A stretch of DNA of 64,000 bases from Spongilla lacustris (GCA_949361645.1 OX442423.1:4749505-4813504), one strand, 5' to 3'. Counted from the first letter of the stretch, positions 32,701 to 41,545 are shown. Notes: a model not told the origin generated them from the letters alone. Numbers and translations: made by a program.

Positions 32701-34565
32701 GCTGGCTACAGATATGTACCATTGAGGAATCGCCACAATGAACCGCTTCCATTAGCAGCTCTGTTTGTGCACATCACAGTGGAGGACTGGATACATGATG
32801 ACATGAAAGGTGACAGTGTTGTGATGAACATTTTACTGATGTGCCTACTAGCATATCTTTCTTTTTTCTGCAGCTGTTGCTGACCTCCTGACAGATCCTA
32901 TTGCTAATCAATCAAAAGTAAGTATTGATTTATAAGTAAGATATGAAAGTTCGTCAGGCTGTCTATTTTTATGGTCTTACACCTTTTGATCCACCATTTT
33001 GAACCTGTTGTCCAATAATTCATATACGCTTCGTGTTAGGTCTAAGGTGCTACTATGCATGATAAGAGCTATACAATGCAGTAACCTAATCAATTGCATG
33101 CTAGTGGTGCTGTATAGATGTAGGAGATTTTTTTCTATGAAACTACACTGACCAGCACAGCTTTGTCCTTGAAGATGCATATTTTTAGCAACAACTACAA
33201 GTGCAACATTTCATCTTACTTACCCACTTACTCTTGGTGGCGATTGGATAGAGAGGTGCCTGGAAAATCATAGACAGGGAAATGAGAACAAAGAATTGCA
33301 CATAATGTCAATGACAAAGCTGGACTTGCAAAAAATAAAGTTTTGTATACCTGCATCAATGAAAGCAAAACCATGTGAAATAATTCATGCTTTATATGAT
33401 TTGGAAAACCTTTTGTGTATACAATGTAAATATAATGTAACTATTGAGGTTTATCTCAACTTTTTCAGGTTTCTGAACCACTGCAGCTGCAGACGGAAAA
33501 AGGTTTATTTTTAATAATTAAATTTCTGTTACTCTGTAACCTATAACCTCCTATCCATGCTCATTCTCCAACTTATATCAATTTGGATCTAATGTAGCAG
33601 CTAATCTTTCATCACCATCTCAGCCAATATTCCCTGATACCTTGCCGATAATTGAGCTGGCCAAAACAAGAGTAAAACCAGTTGCAGTACATTATGAAGA
33701 TGACCTTGTTCTGCATGACCAGGTTAGTTATTTGTAGGTAGGACGCAATCATGTTATTTCTAATTTAAATTAACCACAGGGTCTGCTGCGAAAACAAAAA
33801 AAGGTGTCAACTGAAAGAAGAAGACTTACTGACAGACATGACAGAGCACTGAAGAGCTTGGAAACAAAGCAGATGAAGTCAAAGATATCACTAAATGAAG
33901 CAACAAAGAGTGGGACTGAACTTGAGAGCCTTCATGTTGTGGAGCTGTGCGATTTTGACACGCAAGCAATGCAAGAGGTTTACTCTTCAATGAATCTCTC
34001 ATGAATTGTTTACATTCAGTATCTTTTGTCCTCAGACATTGGAAAAACACCTGGCCATTCTGAAAGAAGTGCACTATAAACAAAAGAAGCAGATAATGCA
34101 CCAGCACAAACTGTATGTATCTATTCGTGCAACTCTTTATGTGAACAAACACCCATATTTACTTTCAGTGAAGTCAAGCAGATTGGATCTGAAATTATCA
34201 CAGAAGTTGGGTTACAGAGCACTCCAAAATCAAGCACAATAGACGATAGAGTGACAAAATTTGGAACCAGAATGAGAAGAAAGGTCAATCCAATAATTAT
34301 TTGTAGCTGATTTATAATATCAATTTCTGCTGAATGGTCACGGTACATTAAGTACAAATTGATTTATGAATCTATGTGTTCCAGTTAGAGGAGCTCCAGA
34401 TGCAGGAGATATTGGCACTTGAGTCAGACCAAAACTCAATGCAGGAGTTACTAATCAACAAGTACACTTCTGTAAGGACAGTGGTTGTTTGAAATGTTAT
34501 ATGAATATATATCTTCACTTCTGCAGCAAACTGGGCAGGTGAATGGATCTGTGTGCACTAATTGA
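11797..34565 (+). CDS. PLCB: Phospholipase C-beta (phosphoinositide-specific), 28 exons
   Basis: Enzyme that cleaves PIP2 into IP3 and diacylglycerol downstream of Gq-coupled receptors. Exons rebuilt from splice sites and phase: 11797-11901, 14709-14795, 18627-18847, 19371-19509, 19966-20078, 20303-20366, 20427-20526, 21158-21337, 21876-21939, 22009-22093, 22248-22415, 27868-27949, 28308-28376, 28914-29047, 31555-31645, 31751-31908, 31970-32021, 32115-32278, 32359-32517, 32605-32809, 32874-32917, 33469-33502, 33601-33722, 33780-33977, 34036-34112, 34169-34283, 34385-34471, 34527-34565. The model gives about 1,051 residues. Every junction keeps phase. Catalytic residues are all present. A segment of ~35-40 residues usual between PH strands (after DDKSK) has no exon that I can find in 14796-18626. 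The start ATG fits the family N-terminus (EGTQFWRWEQ). The beta class is chosen from the long Lys/Arg-rich helical C-terminus. Exon 10 uses a GC donor. Confidence 0.93.
11902..14708 (+). other. PLC-beta intron 1
   Basis: 2.8 kb between donor GTGAGT and acceptor TTTGCAG. It contains a hairpin-forming inverted repeat at 12169-12266 (TCCCAGCCTGGGTTTTGTTG facing its complement), a G-run at 12738-12758, a second G-run at 14631-14649 and CA/TA-rich tracts near 13750. No open frame here has recognisable content. Confidence 0.75.
16320..17190 (+). mobile_element. Non-LTR retrotransposon relic in PLC-beta intron 2
   Basis: Two hallmarks lie in one orientation. The first is an apurinic-type endonuclease motif GDFNYPHIDWD at ~16349-16381, with a linker-like FRYPKHIRSLFAKQ at ~16782-16823. 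The second is a C-terminal polymerase-type end, TRAVHAWNSLPVHVV...TLLAFKS, at ~17098-17178. Endonuclease and C-terminus are ~700 bases apart, so the reverse-transcriptase core is deleted. Several stops interrupt all frames. CR1/L2/RTE-like by these motifs; the clade is not resolved. Confidence 0.65.
17427..17991. mobile_element. piggyBac-like MITE flanked by TTAA
   Basis: A 565-bp element with inverted termini CCTCTATCACCC... and ...GGGTGATAGAGG, directly flanked by TTAA on both sides (17423-17426 and 17992-17995). Each terminus carries two copies of the self-complementary word TCCTCAATTGAGGA, spaced by a few bases. TTAA duplication is diagnostic of the piggyBac superfamily. No transposase is encoded; the internal open frame (17640-17900) has no recognisable domain. 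It lies in PLC-beta intron 2. Confidence 0.85.
19371..21337 (+). other. PLCB: PLC-beta exons 4-8: EF-hand region and start of the X box
   Basis: Exons 4-7 encode the EF-hand lobe, with landmarks SCNGYGQISAKSIHNALL, FTEEIYKLILNQL, MTLHEFQGFI and HAQALVEKYE. No clear calcium-loop acidic set is seen, as in other PLC-betas. Exon 8 (acceptor ACACAAG) carries the end of the EF lobe and the first X-box signature, PLSHYFINSSHNTYLSG, with catalytic His in SSHNTYL. Confidence 0.88.
21876..22415 (+). other. PLCB: PLC-beta exons 9-11: catalytic X box
   Basis: Exon 9 ends LLLGCR. Exon 10 gives CIELDCWPEGE (Glu and Asp of the calcium site) and IITHGGT (second catalytic His). Exon 11 gives the Glu of ILSIENHC and the helix to MEDIP. 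Exon 10 ends GAG|GCAAGC, a GC donor; using the nearby GT words would break the frame into exon 11. Confidence 0.9.
22613..22756 (-). repeat. BEL element 3' LTR
   Basis: 144 bp, TGTACGAGCC...ATCAACCA on the plus strand; same length as, and no visible difference from, 27306-27449. Preceded by GGACA. Confidence 0.95.
22807..27180 (-). pseudogene. BEL/Pao gag-pol polyprotein, internally deleted
   Basis: Starts at the ATG at 27180 (MAEEVALALG), with coiled-coil-like gag, then KLPKIDIPTFDGN and WRQFWEQF (DUF1759). Zinc knuckles follow (CMNCLSSGHVVKNC; CHKCQKPHHTLLH), then a protease site ALLDSASSASF. An in-frame TGA at 25459-25461 comes next, then GADLFADVL and FGWVLSG. A one-base frameshift lies near 24945-24985. 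Reverse transcriptase has the RAVFDASAKS and YVDDCL boxes, and RNase H has HGFSDASEDAYAA. After ACLQAKTSPY the frame stops (22940) and the remaining 135 bases encode only the basic C-terminal module (VYPGKDGLVRVVDVKT to the TGA at 22807). The integrase zinc finger and DDE core are therefore deleted. Confidence 0.9.
27285..27300 (-). promoter_or_regulatory. BEL primer-binding site, complementary to tRNA-Tyr
   Basis: Five bases inside the 5' LTR, the minus strand reads TGGTCCTTCGAGCCGG. Its complement CCGGCTCGAAGGACCA is the 3' end of eukaryotic tRNA-Tyr (acceptor stem CCTTCGA). 16 of 16 bases match from memory of that tRNA. Confidence 0.75.
27306..27449 (-). repeat. BEL element 5' LTR
   Basis: Copy of 22613-22756 of equal length with no visible difference. 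Followed by the GGACA target duplication at 27450-27454. Confidence 0.95.
27722..27835 (+). repeat. ~18-bp tandem repeat just upstream of PLC-beta exon 12
   Basis: About six units of the type ATAGCTGTACATGGAAT / ATGGATGTACATGGGAT, ending ~33 bases before the exon 12 acceptor at 27867. Confidence 0.8.
27868..29047 (+). other. PLCB: PLC-beta exons 12-14: X-Y linker
   Basis: Exon 12 (GHHLPSPERLKQKILIKCK) matches the family stretch LPSPxxLxxKIxIKNK that ends the X box. Exons 13-14 encode an acidic, Ser/Asp-rich linker (DYDVNGTDIHDTG, DGQDLSKDGEDTF), the autoinhibitory X-Y linker region in PLC-betas. Confidence 0.85.
28365..28480 (+). repeat. Tandem repeat duplicating the exon 13 splice donor
   Basis: The exon end CATGATACAG|GTACGTA is followed by further copies of CATGATACAGGTATGTA and CATGATACAGGTACATG, and by related words to 28480. 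At least three consecutive CAG|GTA donor-like sites result. The first donor keeps the frame into exon 14; the second and third would add 17 and 34 bases and shift the frame. Confidence 0.75.
29681..30478. mobile_element. 798-bp foldback (near-perfect palindromic) element in PLC-beta intron 14
   Basis: Left end GGGACAGTTTCCACGAAAAT and right end ATTTTCGTGGAAACTGTCCC start two arms of ~370 bases that are inverted copies with scattered mismatches. They meet at ATTCGCGCCAATG / CATTGGCGCGAAT around a ~45-base centre (30067-30111). The insertion lies in TA-repeat DNA (ATATAT on both sides), so a TA or ATAT duplication is possible but not provable. No transposase is encoded; the open frame at 30030-30539 is a shadow. 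Confidence 0.88.
30479..31554. other. Rest of PLC-beta intron 14
   Basis: An (AT)n tract lies at 30478-30523, followed by ~1 kb of AT-rich unique sequence with TACATGTA words (31030-31100). No exon, element or RNA gene is seen. Confidence 0.6.
31555..32278 (+). other. PLCB: PLC-beta exons 15-18: catalytic Y box
   Basis: Landmarks: LIDLVNYCTGISFEGF; RQLIRIYPQLARINSSNYMP (R-I-Y-P and S-S-N-Y-M-P); FWNAGCQLAALNFQ; and CSTGYLLKPAVM, NPFTQAVL. These match the PLC Y-box signature including the substrate-binding Ser/Arg/Tyr positions. The Y box is spread over four small exons with introns of 61-106 bases. Confidence 0.9.
32359..32917 (+). other. PLCB: PLC-beta exons 19-21: C2 domain
   Basis: VMSGLFLTEKQVGCYALVDL, NPIWEHEPFIFNK, LGQRFIPVCAIMAGYRYVPL and LPLAALFVHITVEDW follow the PLC C2 order directly after the Y box. 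Exon 21 (AVADLLTDPI) is the short helix that leads to the C-terminal domain. Confidence 0.9.
33469..34565 (+). other. PLCB: PLC-beta exons 22-28: C-terminal extension and alternative ends
   Basis: Lys/Arg/Glu-rich helical sequence (RKQKKVSTERRRLTDRHDR, LEKHLAILKEVHYKQKKQI, LEELQMQEILALESDQ) fits the Gq-binding coiled-coil domain unique to the beta class. Two ends are possible. Splicing at 34471 (TCT|GTAAGG) to 34527 after CTGCAG gives ...YTSQTGQVNGSVCTN. Reading through gives ...YTSVRTVVV and the stop at 34490-34492. The 55-base intron size matches other introns of this gene. Confidence 0.8.
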
Positions 34566-35084
34566 TATGTGCGTGCAGGCAATAACCGTATTTGTCTATG
34601 CATGGCACACATGCGTGTATGTGGCACCATTAATATATTCAGTCACATATTTTTTAACCCAACCACTCATTTCTGGTTGCCTATCGTTTGTATTATACTG
34701 ATGATTCAGGGCCTGATAAAGATTTACATTCTGATCCTTCAATGGCTATCCCTCATCTGTTACTATAGGCTAGTGTTATGATAGTTTGAACTGCATAACA
34801 CTACAAATAATACATAACTATCTTCACACAAAAGTAGAACACTAAAGAAAGGCTATAGTAATAGCCCAGTTCAAATAATTACTCATTGATTCAGGTGGGT
34901 GCAAAAGATCCCTTATGGAAGTTTCATTATACTAAGACTGGAATTGTTAAGGCACTGGATGGGCACCCTAAACATAGACACCGTTGACTTGTTTTGGAAG
35001 CAAGGCTGAGCTAATTTGCTCTCAGTATCTCCCACCATGTCTCTGCTGTCTTTATTTGCTTCTCAAGGTAATCCATCAACCTTT
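34566..35084. other. Downstream flank of PLC-beta
   Basis: AT-rich sequence without a supported gene. AATAAT/AATAATT words near 34807-34880 could serve polyadenylation, but I cannot choose one. Confidence 0.5.
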
Positions 35085-35285
35085 CAATATTGTTTTCCCC
35101 CGTTAAAAGCCAGGTCAAATTGTGTTAACTCCATACGTATATGGGCTAGGAGTGCTGGGGAAACAGAATGCTGCAGTTTAATTTCCATCAAGCTAAGACT
35201 TCAAGAATATCTTCCGTAATTGATGGATTCTGAAAAGTCTTTATAAGCTTCAATTCTGAAAAGCTCCGTTCTGCAACTGGTGCAA
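35085..35285 (-). pseudogene. hAT transposase C-terminal (dimerisation) fragment
   Basis: On the minus strand, AERSFSELKLIKTFQNPS near 35215-35280 matches the hAT dimerisation motif (A-E-R-x-F-S-x-L-K-x-I-K). After one frameshift the reading continues SLMEIKLQHSVSPALLAHI to about 35085. Only the C-terminus is present; no zinc finger, DDE region or TIRs were seen. Confidence 0.65.
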
Positions 35286-36708
35286 CTCAGCAACTGTAGT
35301 GGAAGCTGTCAATAAAATGCGCACGGTACATATACTGTGGCGAGGTGGTCCATTTTTATATGCATGGGTTTTCCGTTGGGCCGATTCGCCGGGCCTTTAA
35401 CACACGCGCATGAGCACACTGCTTTACTGTTGTACTTATTAACTAGTAAAACAACTTGTCCGTGCAGCCCTTCCACAAGACATCAAAACTACCCTTATCC
35501 CACCCTGTCCAACCACGTACACAATCCCAAGGGTTACAAAACCGTGTAGACTCACGGGTTGTGGCACATGTGACTTACTCTGGTGCCGAAACAACATCTC
35601 GTTACAAAAAACTAATTAAATTCATCCATTGTGGGCGTGTACATATGTGGTGGGCCTGGCGCTTTTGCGCCATCTGCGCCCCGGTTAACCCGGCGCAGCC
35701 CAGATCCCACAGATGGTTGAGAATTCTCAATTCACTTTCTCCTTGCATTTGACGTTCGAAACTAGTACATGCATTTTGAGCAGAACCACACTGAAAAGAA
35801 GTAAGCGTCGGCCATACGAAACAGCATATGAACGTGCAGCTCGCGCTAAAGTTACGTTAAATTAAGTGATGAAGCTTTTTAAGCGAAGCTGAACGGCTGA
35901 ACCTCAGTAGTTTTCTTTAGATCTGTACGATGCATTTACTAGTTCGCAATCCAGCATTACTGTAAACAGGCCAAAAATTGTGTCGATATCCTCGTTTCGC
36001 ATGAATTATTGATTTATGGCAAGCGCAGCTGATCTGGGTGAAAAGTTGAATTTACATAGTAACTTAACCGCACAATACACGACGCACGTGACTAGAAGGG
36101 CGCCGCGTTTGGTCGGACCAAACGCGGTGGTAGGGCCCGCCCTTCTAGCACGTGACGTAATGTAGCTCTTCTATTAACCAAATGGTGGTATAAATATTTT
36201 AGTGCGCTATAGTAAATTACATTTACTACAGCGGAAATGTCACATTCATTTGCATGCAGGTGTTGTTGACTGCAGCATATAATATAATTATAATATACGC
36301 TATAGATTATATTTCTCTATTAGCGGAGTAGGGTGGTGGTGTTCATGATCACAAGACGCCTTTTAACCACTTCCTGGTAGGATTGGTAGGAAGGTGGTTC
36401 ATCACCAACATTACCAACTAGATACAAACTAGACAATCGCGAAAGGCTGCGTCCTGATGGGGTGTTGTCCTCCAGGGGCATATTGTTCCATATAAGAATA
36501 GGCCCTTCGCATATAAGGTTTCAGTATTATATGGTTATATTGCCGCTTGTTTCGACGTTTAAACTAGCATATTAAAAAAGCGCAAAACGTTGTACCAACT
36601 GCGAACAGTAGTGCACTCCCAAGTACGCTACCATGCAGTAATGGCAGCGATGATGTCTATGCAGATCATGCTTCGAATAAAATGCACGCACACATCGCTT
36701 ATACTGTG
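35286..36708. other. Intergenic segment with a GC-rich hairpin
   Basis: Mostly unique sequence. The only structured part is the hairpin at 36081-36158. Open frames at 35337-35752 have no recognisable content. Confidence 0.5.
36081..36158. repeat. GC-rich perfect hairpin palindrome
   Basis: GCACGTGACTAGAAGGGCG and CGCCCTTCTAGCACGTGAC form the outer arms, and CCGCGTTTGGTC/GACCAAACGCGG the inner arms. One side has a 7-8-base asymmetry (TGGTAGGGC). It stands out as GC-rich in AT-rich surroundings and contains CACGTG E-box words at both ends. Confidence 0.8.
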
Positions 36709-36958
36709 GCAATTATTTTCGTCGCTGCATGCTATCCACACAGTCTGATTTTCCGTCACATGCGCAGTAAGACGGAATGCAGATGTCGATGCCGCAGCGA
36801 AATTCATTTGCAGAGCATAAATTTGACTTTCGCCCATTACATAATACCGACTATAACATACCACATCCAATTTCATCTCCGTTGTCTGCACAGTCATTTC
36901 GGTAATCGCAGACTTGACTACGACTAATACAGCCATTCTGGTAACTGAATCCGTGACA
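36709..36958 (-). pseudogene. Two LDL-receptor class A repeats, minus strand, one frameshifted
   Basis: Repeat 1 (36863-36958) is a perfect six-Cys LDLa domain: CHGFSYQNGCISRS, VCDYRNDCADNGDE, ending IGC; a G|GTATGT donor follows. Repeat 2 (36709-36817) has CSANEFRCGIDICIPSYC, CDGKSDCVDS, then SDENNC in another frame because of one extra base near 36732. LDLa modules bind calcium (acidic residues D...D.SDE) and occur in extracellular or membrane proteins. The first repeat has a TAA four codons upstream of its first Cys and no visible acceptor. The domains are real, but a whole gene cannot be assembled: pseudogene or sequence errors. Confidence 0.6.
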
Positions 36959-37244
36959 ATAGAGAGATTAGTTGTCTTCGCGATGTACGGCATGTACCAA
37001 GGCTCAAGCATATATTCTGACTGTCTTCAATTCACGGTTTAATTACCTTGAGCTATGGCTAGGCTACACCGCTAATTGTGCCTATAATTACTCCCCAACA
37101 CGAGGCCTCACTGAACGTAATTGGTGCAGGAAATGAACCTTGACCTGCCTGAATCTCCCTCAGTTTTGCGTGATGGAAGAGCGTCAGTAGGTCACCCATA
37201 GAGGTAGCTGAGGTAGACTGGACTTTTGCAAAAGATCCTCCGCC

Positions 37245-37302
37245 TAGTCTCGCAAGCCAGACCTACTTCGTTATTGAGTAAGTCTAGTTTAATTGCGAGA
37301 CT
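37245..37302. repeat. Small palindrome with AGTCTCGCAA ends
   Basis: AGTCTCGCAAGCCAGACCTAC faces an imperfect inverted copy ending TTGCGAGACT. The terminal word is similar to that of the inverted repeat at 10581-10664. Confidence 0.5.
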
Positions 37303-37479
37303 ATCTGCCATTTTAGTAACTTCTCAGAAAGAAACGCGAGGTGACAGTTGAGACTTCACTCTACTTTAGTATCTATGGTTCAATTAAAACATATGCGCAT
37401 GTACGTACATGTTGAGGTCGAACATCAAATTAATACCAGTCCGCACATTTCTATCAAAACATTATGCAACAAAGCAATG

Positions 37480-38585
37480 TTATATCAAAGACAACTTATG
37501 CGTGGAGAAGTAATCATGCAATGGATGCATCAAGGCAATTCTATCCCCTTGACCACTTGTAACTTTTACAAACAGAATACCAGCTATTTCACACTTTTCA
37601 TCATCACATATAAAGGCCATAGATCCAGAATCTCCTTTGTCAAATATTTTATCTCGCTCATAGTGGTCTCCATATGACTTTCCCGGACCTAGCATTATTA
37701 CATCATTTGCATACTGCACGTTTCCATTATGCAACTTATATGATATACATTGTACTGCAGCAAGCACAGTCATTTCACTTTTCTTTGTTTCTTTACCAAC
37801 TTTACATATAGATTTGTTCAATAGTCCTTCAGGCCCTCCTGAATAGATTTTAAGTTGATGAGTTTTCCCTTTTAGACAAGTAAATTCATTTGAAATATTT
37901 TTAGACTGCTCAAGACTAATAACACAAATGTCATGTCTTTCATCTAATGTTCCATGGCAATATGTGCCTTGTATTTCCCCACCCTGACAATTCAACCTTA
38001 TATCGTAAACATCTTCAATACAATGCTGACAGGTGATACACATCACTTTTTGGTTATCTGGAGATGTCGACTTCACATAACATCCAACAGTCCCCCCATC
38101 CACGTTTCCCCTTTCCATCTCTGATACCAGGACTGCAGGCTGCAATAGGGCACTCATAATTTTGATCTACTATTATTTCCAAATCTATTCCAGGAATATG
38201 TTTTTGTGCCAATTTTAAAACATCACTTTTAATTTCTTCAGTAGAAATAATAATTTCAATGCACAGTCGTGGTTCTGGCTTTCCCTCCTTCTGATTAATA
38301 AAATCTACTTTGACCAATTGACTATGAAGTGGAAGCTTTGAATCCATGATAGCGCTGCATAATTCCTTGGATTTATCAACAAACATTTTGTATTGGTCCT
38401 GTAGAATACTTTTTAAGGCTGCAGTGAAATCTAGGAATGAAGTCAGAAGTAGTGTGTAAGAAAATGCACACATGTACAAACATGATACAGTATCCAAATA
38501 TAATTCCTAATACTTAAGTTGCAGTACTCATCCGTGTATACACATATGCTAATGTACTTTGCTTACCTTCTGATTGCTTATCCAC
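37480..38585 (-). CDS. Trypsin-like serine protease domain protein (homopolymer frameshift in this sequence)
   Basis: A 19-nt micro-exon (38567-38585, encoding VDKQSE; flanked by TTGCAG and GTAAGC) joins in phase to an exon from 38430 to the stop at 37480. The N-terminal ~95 residues are of unknown fold (DFTAALKSILQDQYKMF...). The protease core has GWGTVGCYV, His in CITCQHC, Asp in DERHDICVISL and Ser in FDKGDSGSMAF, the chymotrypsin-fold triad in order, as in intracellular trypsin-like peptidases. The frame is broken once, at a run of six C (plus strand, ~38090); five would keep it open. An ATG at 38497 would instead give a hydrophobic, signal-like start (CLYMCAFSYTLLLTSFL). Upstream exons were not found. 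No function beyond protease family can be claimed. Confidence 0.7.
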
Positions 38586-39099
38586 CTGCAATCATCACAC
38601 ACTTGTTATTCTGTTCCAGGATAAATCATGACACTTTTTCACAATAAATTGTTCCGTGAAAATTTAGTTAGATATGTTAGTAAAACAGTGCCCATATATG
38701 TTTTCTCTGCTGTTTAAGTGTAAGGACCTACTGTGGAAATCGATCCTAAAATTTTCTTCATATGAATTTGGTGTACTTGAATTAATTTTCATTGATATGC
38801 ACAGAAATGTAGATCTGACAATGTAGGTCTGTTACATAGGTATTTGCCAATATGCATTCATAAATAGTACGCATCACGTGACTTTTTGCTTTCACTACAA
38901 TCATTGATTATGATAGTAAACAAATTACCATGTGTGTCAATGAGCAAAGCATTGCCAACAAAATGCCTTCAAAGAAATCTGGCTCAAAAACGTAGCCATT
39001 TGCAATGAATGACATTAAGATAGTCACATTATTGAATTTATTCTCTGGTTATTCAATTATGGCTGAGGGCGTTGGTTGTGTTGTAGGCATTACGTAAAC
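38586..39099. other. Region between the protease gene and the piggyBac element
   Basis: Unique AT-rich sequence. It may hold further 5' exons of the protease gene, but none could be supported. Confidence 0.4.
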
Positions 39100-41545
39100 T
39101 ATACGTTCGTTAGGTAAACATAACGATTTTTGAGCCAATTGGACCCGTTTAGATATGTAACATTAACCGCCCAAAAAATCAGTGTCAATCACTTAATTAC
39201 TGGCTATGGAGATGACTACGTAAAAATTTTAGGTATACCTAATGTTTTTTACTATGGCCTACCTAACATTTTTGTACCTATATTTTTGTAGTTTTTTGTA
39301 CCATAATCCACACCATCACGTGACCTGTTATTAATAAGATGGCATCAAGGGTTGCAGGATTGCGTCTAGCTGCTCCAGCTCCATCTGGATATCCTGTTCC
39401 TGGCATAGGTGCTAGTTTTTCTGTTAAAGGAGTGCAACTAGCTAAAGCGAAGGATGCCCTTATGCATTCGTAATGGTATCAATTGGAAATCTGCTGATAA
39501 TGTGATATCGAAGGAAAAGTCACAGGAGGGAAACCGACCAAAAACAAATGGAGGGTCGATTGGACAATTGGCTCTACAACTGTAGTCACAGCAAGAGCAT
39601 TCATCAGCTGTTCGAGATAATGATAGTTCCTTGGCACTTCAAACTTCCAGAAGTGAAACGGAAGCCCAAGAGGAGATTTAGGAACCATCTTATATGAATC
39701 AGAAGAAGATGATTGTAGGTGTGAAAATTCGGATACTAACCCATTACATATCAAGTTTGACGACAACATTGTTAAATGGGAACTGTTAGAAGGGGGTGTA
39801 ACAGCTGACCAACGTGTTAAGGATGGCTTCAGCTAATGTCTATCATGTGGCCAGCAAATGTTGAAATTGCACAGTTTAAAGATGTCAGTGACTGCTGGGA
39901 TATAAATATTTTTTTTGGTGAACAAAATGTCATAAAATGGACAAATCAAAGTTTACCTCATGATGTTTCTCTCTTTACTCCACGTGAGTCTCTGCAGTGC
40001 ATTGGTGTGTTGTATGGTTTTTGTTTGGCTGGTTGAAGCAGTGTAAAAAAATCATTGGCAAGCAAAAGATACTGGGTTTTGTCTGCTGTTTTCTTTGCAG
40101 GAACGATTTGCTTTGTCTAGGGATCGTTTCTTGTTATTGAAAGCTTTGGCCTCCAGAAACAAACAGACACACCTTGGATGCAGTAAAAGGCTTGATCGGT
40201 GCATTCAATGCATGTAGAGTGTAAAATGCAAAGCCAGGAACTGAGATTGTAGTTGACGAAAGCATGGGAAAATGGATCCCACGGTTTGAAGATATACCAC
40301 AAGGTGTACCTCACCTTACAAAAATTATACGTAAACCATGTGGAGTAGGTGTAGAATATAAGGACACTGCTGATGTAAGCACAGGAATACTTCATCATCT
40401 TGAGATACAGGAAGGAGCAGAACAGATGGAGCGAAAAAGGTTTTGTGATATGTACCCAAAGCGAAGGGTCATGTAGTTTATGGTGACAACTATTTTGCCT
40501 CCCTACAAACAACAAAGGCTTTGCTGGAGAGAGAAACGTATTTTACAGGCATTGTGAAAACTTCATCAAAAGAGTTTCTGAAAACGTTTTGGAATGATCT
40601 TGGTTGGCCTTCACCTGCATTACATGGGACACACTCACTGTCAAGCACACATATAACACAGAAAGAAGTATATGGTCATGCGTGGAATGAGCCGGATACA
40701 GCAGGTGCTCCTAAGAAGTGCCTGAAATCTTGGAATCATACATTTAGTGCTGACGACCATGTAAAGCTCTGTTGGACATTGAATGACAGCACTGGTGAAG
40801 GGGAAACCATTACAAGGACTGTTCCACGAACCCAAACATTTGATCAAAGCTACTTTGAAGGTGCATGTTGTATAGATGTTCATAATCATCTGTGTCAAGG
40901 ATCACTAGGTATGGAAGACTCTGTAAGAACAAATGACTGCTGGTTTAGGTTTTTTTGCACAGTTCTTGGATTTATAGAAGTTGATGCCTTTAAGGCCTAC
41001 TGTCATTTTAATGAGCATCTTAATGTGCCCTTGCACAAGAATTTTGTTGACTGTCTTGTCGTTCATTTGCTTACTAATTGTCATCATGGAGCTCCTGCAC
41101 AGATACAACCAGTTGTACCAGAAAGAAAATGGAGAGAGAGTATTGACGATGATGAACTCAGTGATAGAGTGGAGTCACATGACATTCTTCCTTATAGTCA
41201 GTACATTGCAGAAGTTCGACAAAAGGGATCTTTATCAGCACATCAAAAGATTCATGGAAGTGCTGCTCGCTGCAAAACCTGCACCACCAGCAAGCTACGT
41301 GTGTGTAAGATGCAGTAACTGCAAACCACAGTCCAAAATCTGGATGATCGTGTATACAACTGCATCAGATGGAAATGCAATCCTGACAGTTTTGACGTTT
41401 TGTACATGTAATCATTGTTGTGGTGTGTAATCTTTTAACCACCAATTGAATTTCATTATCTCATTCGTTTTAAAAAGAAACACGTTAGGTTTACCTAATG
41501 AACTTTGTTAGGTAAACCTAATAGAGTGTGTTAGGTAACTCTCGG
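39100..41545 (+). mobile_element. Decayed piggyBac-type transposon
   Basis: A piggyBac-family transposase relic is bounded on both sides by clusters of TTAGGTAAACCTAA-like palindromes (39110-39125, 39225-39270; 41486-41536). The clusters are inverted copies of each other in part, as expected for subterminal repeats. I could not identify precise TTAA boundaries, so the limits are approximate. Confidence 0.65.
39339..41430 (+). pseudogene. piggyBac-type transposase (DDE_Tnp_1_7), broken
   Basis: An N-terminal reading frame may start at 39339 (MASRVAGLRL). Recognisable parts are RFALSRDRFLLLKA (~40104), the first catalytic Asp in VDESM (40252-40266) followed by HLTKIIRKPCGVGVEYK and LEIQEG, then after a frameshift near 40472 the second Asp in YGDNYFASLQTT (40485-40487) and YFTGIVKTSSKEF. 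The third is Asp in CIDVHNHLCQGSLGMED (40875-40877), then FFCTVLGF. A Cys-rich C-terminus (RCKTC...CVRCSNC) is split across two frames near 41310. Multiple stops and frame changes before 40250 show that it is dead; the central 265-residue ORF (40521-41318) is still open. Confidence 0.8.
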
